The notes: generated from the letters alone by a model not told the origin. A stretch of DNA of 64,000 bases from Closterium sp. NIES-65 (GCA_948144175.1 CANXME010002052.1:372001-436000), one strand, 5' to 3'; numbered from the stretch's first letter, positions 1-12,000 are shown. Made by a program: numbers and translations.

Positions 1-946
1 CATACCGTTCGTCATTGTGTGCAGCAACGGTGTCATTGCACATGCAGGGCAAGTTGGTTCCTCTGCTGGCTGAAGCAGGTGAGCGACCCCTCCTTCACAA
101 TCTTTTGCGCGCACTGATCCTCATCAAGCCATAAACGGAGTTGACAAAGTCTGGTTTTTACCTTGCAGGTGCTAAGGAGTGAATGACAACTGACACGGAT
201 GATGGATAGGTTATGTTGAACAGAACGAAGCATGATGTTAAGCTGTAATATATGTGCATGAATTGCCAGACTTTACAAAGAGATACTGGGGTGGAAATGT
301 ACTTCCGGAGCAGCAGCTGCACATGCAAATAAGCCAGTTGGGTTTCACTTCACCAATAGGAGGATTTAGGTCCGCTTTTTCCATGGTGACGTTTGCCGTC
401 CATCCCATGCCGCTGCTACAGCATATTTGCTTCTGAGCTCTCTGTGCTTGCTCGCAAGCCATGGTGTATCAAATAAGAGATAATCTCAATACAAAATCCC
501 TTGGAACAAAGTGTACTGGGAGTCACCTGGGAACCCAGTCTCACCTGGGTGGTCCGATAGCCATTGTTGCCTGCGGCGCCCGATTTTCGTCAGAATCTCG
601 TGCGATCATGCCTGACCAATCAGTTTTCGAGTCAGAAACGATGACCAATAGGCTCGGTCGATTTGACATGAAACACTTCGCATGCAACTGCAGGGAGCTT
701 CAGAATTTGTGCATTGCTATGGCTGGCATCCGTCCCTTCTGTAATCGTCCGTTTTTCCCAGATGCCTATGTACTCCCTAGGCGTCACTAGGCGCTAATAG
801 TCGCCTCGGTGCTCTCTCGACGCGGTGTTTGAAGTCCAGGAGTGGTACAAATCGGAACCTGCCTACAAATCAGAGCCTACAAGGCGAACAGCTTCCTATC
901 CACCCTGTCGGTTGTTCGCCAGCTCGTTTGACGATTATGCATTCAA
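1..946. other. Left flank, no gene recognised
   Basis: I see no supported gene here. Short open frames on both strands around 238-790 resemble no family I know and have no splice context. The stretch ends at the 5-bp target site (CATGG, 947-951) used by the large retrotransposon stack. It may be intergenic DNA or a degraded repeat. Confidence 0.4.
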
Positions 947-951
947 CATGG

Positions 952-1187
952 TGTTATAATATATATGTAACTGCCTGTAGCTGTAGTCTAGTGTAGTTAT
1001 TATAAACTGTTGGTGGTGCACCTTCTTTGCATGCTCTGTTTGCTATATATACCCTAGTGCTATAGTGAACACCTTTTCCCATTCTCGACTTTCTCCTTGG
1101 CACAACTCTCTCGACTTCCCCTTGGCCTAGGCTACTAAGCCTAGGCCCTACCTAAACTAAACTAGCACTTGTGCTCCTATCTCAACA
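952..1187 (+). repeat. 5' LTR of outer element (236 bp)
   Basis: It begins TGTT and ends AACA, a short terminal inverted repeat, and lies directly 5' of the primer-binding site. It contains a TATATATA-like box near 1044-1051 that could serve as promoter. It matches the split 3' LTR along its whole length. Confidence 0.9.
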
Positions 1188-2169
1188 TGGAATCAGAGAC
1201 TGTTAAGTCCAGGCCTGTGGGCCCGCCTCACGCTTCTGCTACTGTTTTTCCGGTCGCGCGCCTCGGGCGCGTGACGATTTTCGTCCTGTCCCGCCCCCGG
1301 GTGGCGAGTGACATCCTTTCTGCCCGTCGCGCGCCCCGTGGCACGCGACGGTGCCCTGCCCGTCATGCGCCCCGTGGCACGCGACGGTGCCCTAAACTGC
1401 CCGTCACGTGCCCCGTGGGGCGCAATGGTGCCCTGAGCCGCCGCGGAACCGCCCCTAGCGCCTACGACGTTGTCCTGAGCCGCCGCGTACCCGCCCCTGG
1501 CGCACTCTGTGGTGCCCCTGCCTCACCTGCGCCTGCACTCGTTGCAGCCGCCCCTGCACCACCCGGCGCCTGCCCTTGGAGCATCCGCCCCCGAACCTGC
1601 ACTCGGTGCAGCCGCCTCTGCCTCAACCCTCTGTAGCCGCTCTGCGGATTTCTCCCTGTCCACCCCCTCCTCCTTCGTCTCCCTGCAGCCGTAGGGGGGA
1701 GGGTATAGGGGTGGCGGGTGTTGGGGTGATGGGTGGTGTGCTTCCCTTCCCCTCCTCCTCCTTTCGTTCCCACTGTTGCAGCTGCCGCTGGGGGGGAGGG
1801 TGTGAGGGTGTGGGGGAGCCGGGGGAGTGGCACTGGGGTGGCGGGTGTGAGACCAACCAGCAGCCGTCCCTCCACCTCTCCTCTCTTCCCCCCTCTGCTG
1901 CTCCTGCAGCAGTGTGGGGGGGAGGGGGAGGGGGAGGGTGAGGAGATGGAGGGGGTGACCAGCCAGAGCCAGCCCGCCTCCTCACTCTCCCTGCTGCCCC
2001 TCCTGTGGTTGGGGGGGGAAGAGAGTAAGGGGGTGGCAGGAATTTCTTGCTGTCGCCTGTCCCTTTGCTGCTGTACCTGCTCTGTTACCGTGCCTGCTGT
2101 TGCTGCTGCTGGTGTACCCCTGCAGGTTGTGTTCTGCACAAACTCCTGCTACAGACAGTTATGGGGGAG
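1188..2169 (+). other. Internal region of outer element, no polymerase genes
   Basis: It starts with the primer-binding site and a leader holding repeats of a GCGCCCCGTGGCACGCGACG-type motif (1328-1420). After that come C- and G-rich low-complexity stretches that read as Pro/Ala/Ser- or Gly-rich frames on both strands. I see no protease, integrase or reverse transcriptase motif. The Pro-rich bias resembles the linker between integrase and reverse transcriptase of the nearby Copia element, so this may be an internal deletion product. Confidence 0.6.
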
Positions 2170-2271
2170 TGTTAGAATATATGTGTAACTGCGTGTAGCT
2201 GTAGTTTAGTGTAGTTATTATAAACTGTTGGTGCTGCACCTTCTTTGCATGCTCTGTTTGTTATATGTACC
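2170..2271 (+). repeat. 3' LTR of outer element, first piece
   Basis: It matches 952-1053 of the 5' LTR, follows the purine tract, and is interrupted at 2271/2272 by the deleted Copia element. Its last five bases, GTACC (2267-2271), are the target duplication repeated at 5046-5050. Confidence 0.88.
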
Positions 2272-2381
2272 TGTCAAATGTTGTAGCCTGTAGTGAGGTT
2301 TATCTTAGGGGGTACAGAAGTTAGGGTTTGTCATATGTACCCCAACCAACATCAATGGAAACACCATTCCTCATTCTGACA
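2272..2381 (+). repeat. 5' LTR of Copia copy A
   Basis: 110 bp, TGTCA to TGACA, directly followed by the primer-binding site. It differs from its 3' partner at three positions by eye. Confidence 0.92.
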
Positions 2382-2391
2382 TGGTATCAGC
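2382..2391 (+). other. tRNA primer-binding site, Copia copy A
   Basis: TGGTATCAGC abuts the 5' LTR. The first nine bases match the plant initiator tRNA-Met 3' end complement used by most Copia elements. The full-length copy has the same site at 5251-5260. Confidence 0.8.
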
Positions 2392-2641
2392 TAGGTTAGG
2401 ATCCTATGGGATCCCGTTCCTCCGTTCTCCGTTCGTACCTCCCGAGCCTGATCCTACCTCTCGTTCGTACCAGTTCCGTTGTTACCGAGCCTAGCGCCCT
2501 TTCCCCCGTCGCTTAGCGCCCTTTCTCCCCGTCGCCTAGCGCCCCCCCCCCCCCCCCCCCCGTCGCGTCGCGCCCTTTCCCCCCCCCCCCCCGTCACGCC
2601 CTTTCCCCCCGTCGCGTCGCGCCCGTTCCCCCCGTCGCGTC

Positions 2642-4732
2642 GTGCCCGCATGTTCCCCCCCCGTCCCGTCGCCCTGTCCCGTCGCGTCGCCCTACCCCGT
2701 CCCGTCGCCCTGTCCCGTCCCGTCGCCCTGTCCCGTCGCGTCGCCCTACCCCGTCGCGTCGCCCTGCCCCGTCCCGTCGCCCTGCCCCGTCGCGTCGCCC
2801 TGTCCCGTCGCGTCACCCTGCCCCGTCGCGTCGCTCCCTGCTCCTGTCACTGACTACTACCGCACGTACCGTCCTGTTCTCTCTCGTGTTCTCGCCTCTC
2901 TTGTTACTCACCCTCGTGCCTCTGTGTCCTCTGTGTCTGCTCTTACTGCCGCGGTTACTGACTTTGCCGCTACCCGCCGCCTTCACTACGCCACCACGCT
3001 TGTGGCTGCTCCTCCTACCAGTCCTCTGGCCGTCGGGGGTGTGTCTGCCCTTGGCTGTGACGCCCTAGAGGACAGGCAGTTTGAGCTAGAGTTCCTGGCG
3101 GCCGCTTCCCCTCATCTCTGTGCCATGCTCCTCGCCCCTGAGGGTGACCCCGACGCCCTTGACATTCCGACTCCTCGCACTTACGCTGAGGCAGTGTCAG
3201 GGCCTTGGGCCTCTCAGTGGAGAGCTGCCATGGACACAGAGATGGCCTCCTACAGATCCACAGGCACCTACGTCGATGAGGTTCCCCCCCCTGGGGCGAA
3301 CGTAGTCGACGGCATGTGGATCTACAGGGTGAAGCGGCCACCGGGATCTCCCCCGGTCTTCAAGGCGTGCTACGTGGCTAGAGGTTTCAGTCAGCGCGAG
3401 GGAGTTGACTTCTTTCAGACCTTCGCACCTACCCCGAAGATGACCACTCTTCGGGTGTTACTACACGTAGCAGCACAGAGAGACTACGAGTTACACTCTC
3501 TCGACTTCTCCACTGCTTTCCTTCAGGGCAGCCTACACGAGGAGGTCTGGTTGCGTCGTCCCTCGGCCTTCACTAGCACTTTCCCTCCTGGGACCCAGTG
3601 GAGGCTGAGGCGACCTGTTTACGGTCTTCGCCAGGCCCCTCGCGAGTGGCACGACACTCTGCGTTCTACCCTCTCTGACCTTGGGTTCCAGCCATCTTCT
3701 GCCGACCCGTCGCTGTTCGTTCGTCGTGGCTCCACACCGTTTTTTGTTCTGGTCTACGTCGACGACCTCGTTTTCGCCACTCCGGACAGGGTTGCTTTGG
3801 CAGACGTGAAGTCCGAACTGCAGAAGAGACACACGTGCACTGATCTTGGTGAGCTGCGCCACTACCTTGGCCTGCAGATCACCAGGGACAGAGCCGCTCG
3901 CACCATTACACTCTCACAGTCACACATGGTGCAGCAGGTCCTTCAGCGGTTCGGGCTTCAGCACTCCACCGTACAGCGCACACCTCTAGCTGTTGACCAC
4001 AGACTCACTGGTCCCTTTCCTGACGAGCCGTTTGAGCCTAGTGGTCCCTACGCAGAGCTTGTGGGTTGCCTCATGTACCTGATAACTTGTACTCGCCCGG
4101 ACCTCGCCTTCCCTCTCAACATCCTTGCGCACTTTGTTGCGCCAGGGAGACACCGTCCTGTTCACTGGACGGCAGCTGTGAGGGTGGCGAAGTACCTAGC
4201 GACTACATCAGGCGTGGGGCTAGTTCTTGGAGGGCAGCAGTCTGTCGTACTCACTGGTCACTGTGACTCCTCTTACGCTGACGACGCTGAGACTCACAGG
4301 TCTACTCAGGGGTACTGTTTCAGTCTGGGTTCTGGAGTTGTTTCCTGGCGTTCCACGCGCTCCTCTTCTGTCTCGACCTCTACAGCTGAGGCTGAGATTT
4401 ACGCTGGTGCCATGGCGGCACAGGAGTTGCGGTGGTTGACCTTCTTGCTCGCCGACCTTGGTGAGCGGCCGAGCTCTGCACCGACCTTTTTTACTGACAA
4501 CAAGGCGTCGATCCTCCTCTGTCGTGAGCCGCGACTGGAGAGCAGAGTGAAGCACATTCACGTCAGGTACTTTCTTCTGCGAGAGTTGCAGAGACGTGGA
4601 CAGGCTCGCTTCGAGTTCGTGGAGTCCGAGGCCAACACTGCAGACATCTTCACGAAGGCGCTTCCGCCTTGTGACCACCAGATGTGTTGTGTGCAGTTAG
4701 GCCTTGTTGACACAGGTTCTAGTCATGTGTAG
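2642..4732 (+). CDS. Truncated Copia polyprotein: reverse transcriptase and RNase H only
   Basis: The open frame enters from the leader repeats (its first ~190 bases are only CCC/GTC repeat translation, so the start at 2642 is doubtful). From about 2834 it becomes the conserved C-terminal pol segment. Visible motifs are the reverse transcriptase entry around RTYAEAVSG, the FFQTFAPTPKMTTLR block, the catalytic YVDD, and the Copia RNase H blocks (TDNKAS, ADIFTKALP) before the stop at 4730-4732. It closely follows residues of the full-length copy, with changes such as Arg to Cys before YVARGF. Protease and integrase are absent. The frame is still open, which suggests recent loss or some constraint. 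Confidence 0.8.
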   Translation: MPACSPPVPSPCPVASPYPVPSPCPVPSPCPVASPYPVASPCPVPSPCPVASPCPVASPCPVASLPAPVTDYYRTYRPVLSRVLASLVTHPRASVSSVSALTAAVTDFAATRRLHYATTLVAAPPTSPLAVGGVSALGCDALEDRQFELEFLAAASPHLCAMLLAPEGDPDALDIPTPRTYAEAVSGPWASQWRAAMDTEMASYRSTGTYVDEVPPPGANVVDGMWIYRVKRPPGSPPVFKACYVARGFSQREGVDFFQTFAPTPKMTTLRVLLHVAAQRDYELHSLDFSTAFLQGSLHEEVWLRRPSAFTSTFPPGTQWRLRRPVYGLRQAPREWHDTLRSTLSDLGFQPSSADPSLFVRRGSTPFFVLVYVDDLVFATPDRVALADVKSELQKRHTCTDLGELRHYLGLQITRDRAARTITLSQSHMVQQVLQRFGLQHSTVQRTPLAVDHRLTGPFPDEPFEPSGPYAELVGCLMYLITCTRPDLAFPLNILAHFVAPGRHRPVHWTAAVRVAKYLATTSGVGLVLGGQQSVVLTGHCDSSYADDAETHRSTQGYCFSLGSGVVSWRSTRSSSVSTSTAEAEIYAGAMAAQELRWLTFLLADLGERPSSAPTFFTDNKASILLCREPRLESRVKHIHVRYFLLRELQRRGQARFEFVESEANTADIFTKALPPCDHQMCCVQLGLVDTGSSHV

Positions 4733-4935
4733 ACTTGAGTTTATTGCCTGTTTCGTCTGTACAATTGCTATATATACTTGTAATCTCTTGGACTGGCCTT
4801 GTGGCCACTGTTGCTTGTGCTCAGAGTGTGTGGTGACGTTGTGATCCACCCTGAGCTTTGTTTTCTTTTGGACTGGTCTTGTGACCGTACTCTTTTTGAT
4901 TTTGCTAGACACCCCTCACTTAGGCTATGGGGGTG

Positions 4936-5045
4936 TGTCAAATGTTGTAGCCTGTAATGAGGTTTGTCTTAGGGGGTACAGAAGTTAGGGTTTGTCATAT
5001 GTACCCCAACCAGCATCAATGGAAACACCATTCCTCATTCTGACA
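4936..5045 (+). repeat. 3' LTR of Copia copy A
   Basis: 110-bp partner of 2272-2381, preceded by the purine tract at about 4924-4935 and followed by the GTACC target duplication. Confidence 0.92.
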
Positions 5046-5050
5046 GTACC

Positions 5051-5140
5051 CTAGTGCTATAGTGAACACCATATTTTCCCATTCTCGCCTTTCTCCTTGG
5101 CACAACTCTCTCGACTTCCCCTTGGCCTAGGCTAATAAGC
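5051..5140 (+). repeat. 3' LTR of outer element, second piece
   Basis: It continues the outer LTR (CTAGTGCTATAGTGAACACC...) after copy A and ends at TAAGC (5136-5140), the target site of the full-length Copia element. Confidence 0.85.
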
Positions 5141-5250
5141 TGTCAAATGTTGTAGCCTGTAGTGAGGTTTGTCTTAGGGGGTACAGAAGTTAGGGTTTGT
5201 CATATGTACCCCAACCAACATCAATGCAACACTCATTCCTCATTCTGACA
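5141..5250 (+). repeat. 5' LTR of Copia copy B
   Basis: 110 bp, TGTCA...TGACA. Identical by eye to 12283-12392. It differs from the copy A LTRs in the GCAACACTC segment near the 3' end, so the two copies belong to slightly different sublineages. Confidence 0.93.
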
Positions 5251-5394
5251 TGGTATCAGCTAGGTTAGGATCCTGTGGGATCCCGTTCCTCCGTTCTCCG
5301 TTCGTACCTCCCGAGCCTGATCCTACCTCTCGTTCGTACCAGTTTCGTAGACGCGCCTAGTACCGAGCCTAGCGTCATCTCCCCCGTCGCGTCA

Positions 5395-5870
5395 CGCCTG
5401 TTCCCCCCCCGTCGCGTCACGCCCGTTCCCCCTGTCACGTCGCGCCCGTTCCCCCCGTCGCGTCGCGCCCGTTCCCCCCGTCGCGTCGCGCCCGTTCCCC
5501 CTGTCGCGTCGCGCCCGTTCCCCCCCGTCGCGTCGCGCCCGTTCCCCCCGTCGCGTCGCGCCTGCCTGTTACCCCCCCCCGTCCCGTCGCCCTGTCCCGT
5601 CGCGTCGCCCTGTCCCGTCGCCCTGTCCCGTCGCCCTGTCCCGTCGCGTCGCCCTGTCCCGTCGCGTCGCCCTGCCCTGTCCCGTCGCGTCGCCCTGCCC
5701 TGTCCCGTCGCCCTGTCTCGTCGCGTCGCCCTACCCCGTCGCGTCGCCCTGCCCTGTCCCGTCGCCCTGCTCCGTCGCGCCGCCCTGCCCCGTCGCGTCG
5801 CCCTGTCCCGTCGCGTCGCCCTGCCCCGTCGCGTCGCCCTGACCTTTCCCCCGTCGCGTCGCCCTCCCTA
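5395..5870 (+). repeat. GTCGCG-type tandem repeats in the Copia leader
   Basis: The untranslated leader of copy B is built of imperfect short units such as CCCCGTCGCGTCG and CCCTGTCCCGTCG. It is strongly biased to C on this strand. The same array type occurs in copy A (about 2510-2835), and a related one in the outer element's leader. The role is unknown. It could be RNA packaging, translation or just slippage. Confidence 0.75.
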
Positions 5871-6031
5871 GGCCCTGGCCTGTCGCCCTTCCTAGGCCCT
5901 GGCCCGTCGCCCTACCCTAGGCCCTGGCCCGTTGCCCTACCCTACGTCTTGGCCCGTCGTCCTAGCCCACTCTTCCGCTGCGACTGAGTCCTCTTCCCCC
6001 CCCGGTTGTTACTCGCCTGTTCGTTCTCACT

Positions 6032-9000
6032 ATGGCGACTCCGCGAGTTCTTCGTTTCGACGCCGACGGTAGACCCCTTGACTTTTCCGTCTGGCTTCTT
6101 CGCGCTCGTCGTCTGTTAGAGAGTCAGGTCCAGGGGGGCGAGACCCTCTGGTCACACGCTACTGGTGACCTCCCCGAGCCCCCCGAGCCTACAGCTTTAG
6201 GCCCTGCTCCTGACGATGCTGCTACGGCTCGCTTTGCCCGTCAGCGCGCTGACCGGACGGCTTGGACGTCGCGTGACGCTGCGGCCTGCATCGCACTCAG
6301 CAGCCTCCTCCCTGAGTCCGAGGAGGTCCACTTTACTCAGGTTCGCACCGCTGCTGCGTACCTCACTGCGATTAAGGCCCGCTACTCTACTCCCGCTACT
6401 GTCTCTCTCGGCCGTCTTTTCCTCCCGTTCCTGTTTCCTGATCTTGCCTCGTTTGAGCGCTCTGCTGACTTGATCGCTCACCTCCGCTCGCTTGACGCTA
6501 GTTACCGCGCTGCTTGCACTGAGGCACAGCTTGCACAGCTTCCTCCCCCCATGGCGATTACTGTCTATTTCATCGCCACTAGCCTCCCTGACCGCCTTGC
6601 CTCCGTTCGTGACGCGCTTCTGCTGAAGCACCCTAGTGAGCTGACTATCGAGGTCCTTGAGTCTGCACTCAAGGATGTCGAGAGCAACCTTCGTTCGGTA
6701 GCTGCCGCCTCTGGTACTGTATCCCCCCCACTCTTCCACGGGTGCACAGTCCCGCAGTTACCCACCTTCACTGCCTCTCTTGCCACTGCCGCTACTGACG
6801 CGACTGCGGCTGCTGTTACGACTGCGTCGCGGTCCCGCGGCAGGGGGGGCAAGAAAGGTGGTTCCGGTGGAGGTGGAGGCGGAGGTAGCGGAGGTAGTGG
6901 GGGTGCTGTTGCGACTGGCGGTGGTGGGAGTGCAGCGTCTGGAGAGACCCCTCGTGCAGCGGCCGGTGACTCCACTGCACCTGCTGGTGGCAGCGACCCT
7001 CGAGCTCGTCAGTCGCCTCCTGTACTGTCGGCCCCGCTAGGTGGAGCAGCGGCGTGGTACCAGGCTCAGCGTCAGCAGCACCTTCAGCAGCAGCAGCAGC
7101 CCCTTTCCTCCCAGCAGCCTCAGCAGCAGCAGCGTCAGCAGCTGGCTCCGGGGTCGGGGCTACGTCAGCCCCAGCGCGGTGCTGCTTACCCTCCCTGCCC
7201 CTACCAGGTTCAGACAGGTCCTCGTCGGGGCCACCCTTGTGGCCGCTTTCACCCCCCTGGTCAGTGCTTTGCTCAGCTCACTGACACGGTCCGGTTGACC
7301 TACGGGGTTGGCGGTCCTGCTCCTGACTGGCTTCCTCTGGTTCAGCGCTACGGCTCCGCTCTGTGGGGCATGTCTGCTGAGCAGTTAGTTGATCTGATTA
7401 GTGCTCCTCATGCTATGTATGCTGTTGTTGACTCTAGTGTTTCTGACTCTGTTTACTCTGGTGTTGTTAGCTTAGGTGCTAGTCTTGCTGAGTTGCCTAT
7501 TGCTAGTGTAGGTACTTGTGTAGACTCTAGACCAGCGACTACCTCAGAGGACGCTTCGCTGTCGTTCACACTGGACTCTGGAGCCTCCCACTGCTTCTTT
7601 CGGGACAGCACGACACTTACACCACTTCCTGCGCCTGTTTCTGTAGCGTTGGCTGATCCCACTACGGGACCAGTCACTGCACGTCACACTACCACTTTAC
7701 CGTGTCCTGCTGCTCCCTCCGGGTCTCTCACTGGGTTTCACGTCCCCTCGTTCTCCCGGAACTTGGTGGGCGTGCGACCCCTCGTGAGCCAGCACGTGGG
7801 TGTGTGGTTTGAGCCTTCTGGAGAGACTGCGGTGTGTGTTGACGGAGACTCTTACCAGCCTCTTGCTACCTTTACTGCTGAGCCGGGCTCGGGTCTCTAC
7901 ACTCTTCACACTGGCCCGCGTGTGCCGCAGCAGCAGCCGCAGCAGCAGCAGCAGCCGCAGCCGCAGCAGCAGCAGCAGCAGCAGCAGCACCAGCGGCCGC
8001 ACCAGCAGCCCCCCCTACTGCCACTGCCCCCGGTTCCCCCCCCCGTTCGGGTCCCCGCGTCTCACCAGGTTGCTACGTCCCCCCAGGTGTCTGTGTCGTG
8101 TCAGGTTCCTCCGTCTGTTCCAGTCGCTGCGTCGTGCTCCTGCCGGTCGCTTGCCCACCCCACCGTTCTGTGGCACCACCGGATGGGGCACCCGTCCCTT
8201 CCACGTCTGCGCGCTATGTCTAGTCAGCGTCTTGTCCTAGGCCTCCCACGTGTCTTGCCGTCGCTGCCGCCTTCGCCTGCGCCGCCGTGTCGTCCCTGCG
8301 TCGAGGGTAGGCTGCGCGCCACCCCTCACTCCTCCTCCCTTCGTCCGGCCACCGAGCCTTTTGAGACGCTTCACTTGGACGTCTGGGGCCCAGCCCCTCG
8401 TCTAGGCCCTGAGCGTGAGCGTTACTTTCTGGTGGTCGTTGACGACTTCTCCCGCTACACCACAGTGTTCCCTCTGGCGAAGAAGTCTGAGGTGACTTCT
8501 ACGCTGATCAGGTGGTTGCTCACCACCGAGGACACTCGTGGTCGTCGTGTCAGCTGTCTCCACTCCGACCGTGGGGGTGAGTTTCGCTCCGGCATTCTCG
8601 CTGGATTCTGTCGCGAGCAGGGCATTCGTCAGTCCTGGACGCTTCCAGAGTCCCCACAGCAGAATGGGGTTGCTGAGCGCCGCATAGGCCTGGTCATGGA
8701 GATCGCACGCACCTCCCTGACTCACGCCTGTGCCCCCCATTTTCTGTGGCCCTACGCGGTCAGGTACGCCGCGCACCAGCTGAACCTCTGGCCACGTGTC
8801 TCTCGACCAGAGGTTTCACCGACCAGTCTTTGGACAGGGTTCCCTGGTGTTGCGTCGCGGTTTCGTGTCTGGGGGTGCTTGGCTCTTGTCCGCGACACCT
8901 CCGCGGACAAGCTCTCGCCTCGTGCCGTCCCCTGTGTCTTCCTTGGTTTCCCTGAGGACTCCTCTGACTTCACCTTTTACCACCCTCCCTCTCACCGGTT

Positions 9001-12000
9001 CTTTGACTCCCGTGACGTCCGTTTCGAGGAGTCCACTCCGTACTACGTCAGGTACCCCAGTCGAGGTCTCCCGGTTCCTCCTCCCCCCCTCTTCCTGACT
9101 GCCGTTCCCCCTCCTGCTCCCCCGGTACAGCCTCCCCCCCCTGGTCCAGCCCCGTCAGGTGTGTCCCAGGCTACCCCTCCTCCTTCGGTAGCCCCTCCGG
9201 TACAGCCTCCCTCCCCACAGTCCTCCTCGCAGCGTGCCGCTGGTGCTAGCTCTCGAGAGGTTGGTGCGACGCCTGTTCCTGTACCGGTTTCTGGTTCTGG
9301 GGGTGCTGGAGTTAGAGCTGGAGTTGGAGCTGGAGTTGGAGCTGGAGTTGGCACTGGAGTTTCTGGTTCTGGGGGTGCTGGAGTTGGAGCTGGGGTTGGA
9401 GCTGGAGTTTCTGGTTCTGGAGTTGGAGCTGACCAGGTGGGTGCAGAGGACGCTTGTCGTCCGGGAGCTGGTGCTGGCCGCGCGGACACTGGGGGTGCTG
9501 CGTCTGGGGGTGAGGGTGCGCCTCCTTTGGGTTCAGGTGAGCCTGGGTCTGGAGCTGGTGTTAGTGCTGCCTCTGGGGGTGGTGAGCCTAGTTCTTCTGG
9601 AGTGGACTCTGGAGCTGCCGCTGCTTCGGACACTACTCCGCCCCCCCACCCCTACCCGACTAGGCACCAGGCTCGTGTTCGCCGTGCCCGTGACGAGCAG
9701 CTGGCGTTGGAGAGAGAGGAGAGGGAGTTACAGCGCCTGGAGGAGCAGCAGCAGCAGCTGGAGCCGCAGGAGCAGCAGCAGCAGCAGCAGCAGCTGGACC
9801 CGCAGGAGCAGCAGTCCCAGCAGCAGCCGCGTCCGCAGCAGCAGCAGTCGCAGCCGCAGCAGCAGCAGCCACTTCCTCCTCCTGTCTCGGGTCTTCGGAT
9901 CCTTGGTCTCCCCTCCCCTTCTCCTCCCTCCTCCGCCTCTCCTCCTGTCTACGGTCCCACGTTTCCTCCTCCTGACTCCTCCCCCGCTGTTTTCCCCAGT
10001 TCTCCGCCCTTGTCCTCTTCTCCTCCGTCTCGTTCTTGGGCTACTCGTCGCTCCCCTCGTGCTCGTCCCTCGTCTCCTGTTCCCTTCACTGACCTTCGTA
10101 CTGCCTTCCTTCTTTCTAGTCCACCTCGTCCGTCTCAGTCTGTGCTTCCGTCTCCTCCTGAGTCGGCCCTCACTGTGTCGCTCCCTACTCCTGTCACTGA
10201 CTACTACCGCACGTACCGTCCTGTTCTCTCTCGTGTTCTCGCCTCTCTTGTTACTCACCCTCGTGCCTCTGTGTCCTCTGTGTCCGCTCTTACTGCCGCA
10301 GTTACTGACTTTGCCTCTACCCGCCGCCTTGACTACGCCACCACGCTTGTGGCTGCTCCTCCTACCAGTCCTCTGGCCGTCGGGGGTGTGTCTGCCCTTG
10401 GCCGTGACGCCCTAGAGGACAGGCAGTTTGAGCTAGAGTTCCTGGCGGCCGCTTCCCCTCATCTCTGTGCCATGCTCCTCGCCCCTGAGGGTGACCCCGA
10501 CGCCCTTGACATTCCGACTCCTCGCACTTACGCTGAGGCAGTGTCAGGGCCTTGGGCCTCTCAGTGGAGAGCTGCCATGGACGCAGAGATGGCCTCCTAC
10601 AGATCCACAGGCACCTACGTCGATGAGGTTCCCCCCCCGGGGGCGAACGTAGTCGACGGCATGTGGATCTACAGGGTGAAGCGGCCACCGGGATCTCCCC
10701 CGGTCTTCAAGGCGCGCTACGTGGCTAGAGGTTTCAGTCAGCGCGAGGGAGTTGACTTCTTTCAGACCTTCGCACCTACCCCGAAGATGACCACTCTTCG
10801 GGTGTTACTACACGTAGCAGCACAGAGAGACTACGAGTTACACTCTCTTGACTTCTCCACTGCTTTCCTTCAGGGCAGCCTACACGAGGAGGTCTGGTTG
10901 CGTCGTCCCTCGGCCTTCACTGGCACCTTCCCTCCTGGGACCCAGTGGAGGCTGAGGCGACCTGTTTACGGTCTTCGCCAGGCCCCTCGTGAGTGGCACG
11001 ACACTCTGCGTTCTACCCTCTCTGACCTTGGGTTCCAGCCGTCTTCTGCCGACCCGTCGCTGTTCGTTCGTCGTGGCTCCACACCGTTCTTTGTTCTGGT
11101 TTACGTCGACGACCTCGTTTTCGCCACTCCGGACAGGGTTGCTTTGGCAGACGTGAAGTCCGAACTGCAGAAGAGACACACGTGCACTGATCTTGGTGAA
11201 CTGCGCCACTACCTTGGCCTGCAGATCACCAGGGACAGAGCCGCTCGCACCATTACACTCTCACAGTCACACATGGTGCAGCAGGTCCTTCAGCGGTTCG
11301 GGCTTCAGCACTCCGCCGTACAGCGCACACCTCTAGCTGTTGACCACAGACTCACTGGTCCCTTTCCTGACGAGCCGTTTGAGCCTAGTGGTCCCTACGC
11401 AGAGCTTGTGGGTTGCCTCATGTACCTGATGACTTGTACTCGCCCGGACCTCGCCTTCCCTCTCAGCATCCTTGCGCGCTTTGTTGCGCCAGGGAGACAC
11501 CGTCCTGTTCACTGGACGGCAGCTGTGAGGGTGGCGAAGTACCTAGCGACTACATCAGGCGTGGGGCTAGTTCTTGGAGGGCAGCAGTCTGTCGTACTCA
11601 CTGGTCACTGTGACTCCTCTTACGCTGACGACGCTGAGACTCACAGGTCTACTCAGGGGTACTGTTTCAGTCTGGGTTCTGGAGCTGTTTCCTGGCGTTC
11701 CACGCGCTCCTCTTCTGTCTCGACCTCTACAGCTGAGGCTGAGATTTACGCTGGTGCCATGGCGGCACAGGAGTTGCGGTGGTTGACCTTCTTGCTCACT
11801 GACCTTGGTGAGCGGCCGAGCTCTGCACCGACCTTGTTTACTGACAACAAGGCGTCGATCCTCCTCTGTCGTGAGCCGCGACTGGAGAGCAGAGTGAAGC
11901 ACATTCACATCAGGTACTTTCTTCTGCGAGAGTTGCAGAGGCGTGGACAGGCTCGCTTCGAGTTCGTAGAGTCCGAGGCCAACACTGCAGACATCTTCAC

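Larger units (their letters stand above)
2272..5045 (+). mobile_element. Internally deleted Ty1/Copia element (copy A)
   Basis: Two 110-bp LTRs (2272-2381 and 4936-5045; TGTCA...TGACA) flank the copy, with a perfect GTACC duplication on either side (2267-2271, 5046-5050). The primer-binding site TGGTATCAGC starts at 2382 and a purine tract CTATGGGGGTG precedes the 3' LTR. The leader with GTCGCG-type repeats is joined directly to the reverse transcriptase/RNase H part of pol, so gag, protease and integrase are missing. The LTRs differ at three positions by eye. It would depend on another copy for mobility. Confidence 0.92.

Noticed and set aside
238..462. Overlapping small frames on both strands near the left edge, possible transposase remnant
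   Set aside because: No catalytic motif or inverted repeat seen; evidence too weak to name.
5275..5871. Frame of 198 codons in the Copia leader
   Set aside because: Translation of GTCGCG-type repeats; it overlaps the untranslated leader and lacks Gag features.
9043..9872. Minus-strand frames opposite the Copia linker
   Set aside because: Shadows of Pro- and Gln-rich codons of gag-pol.
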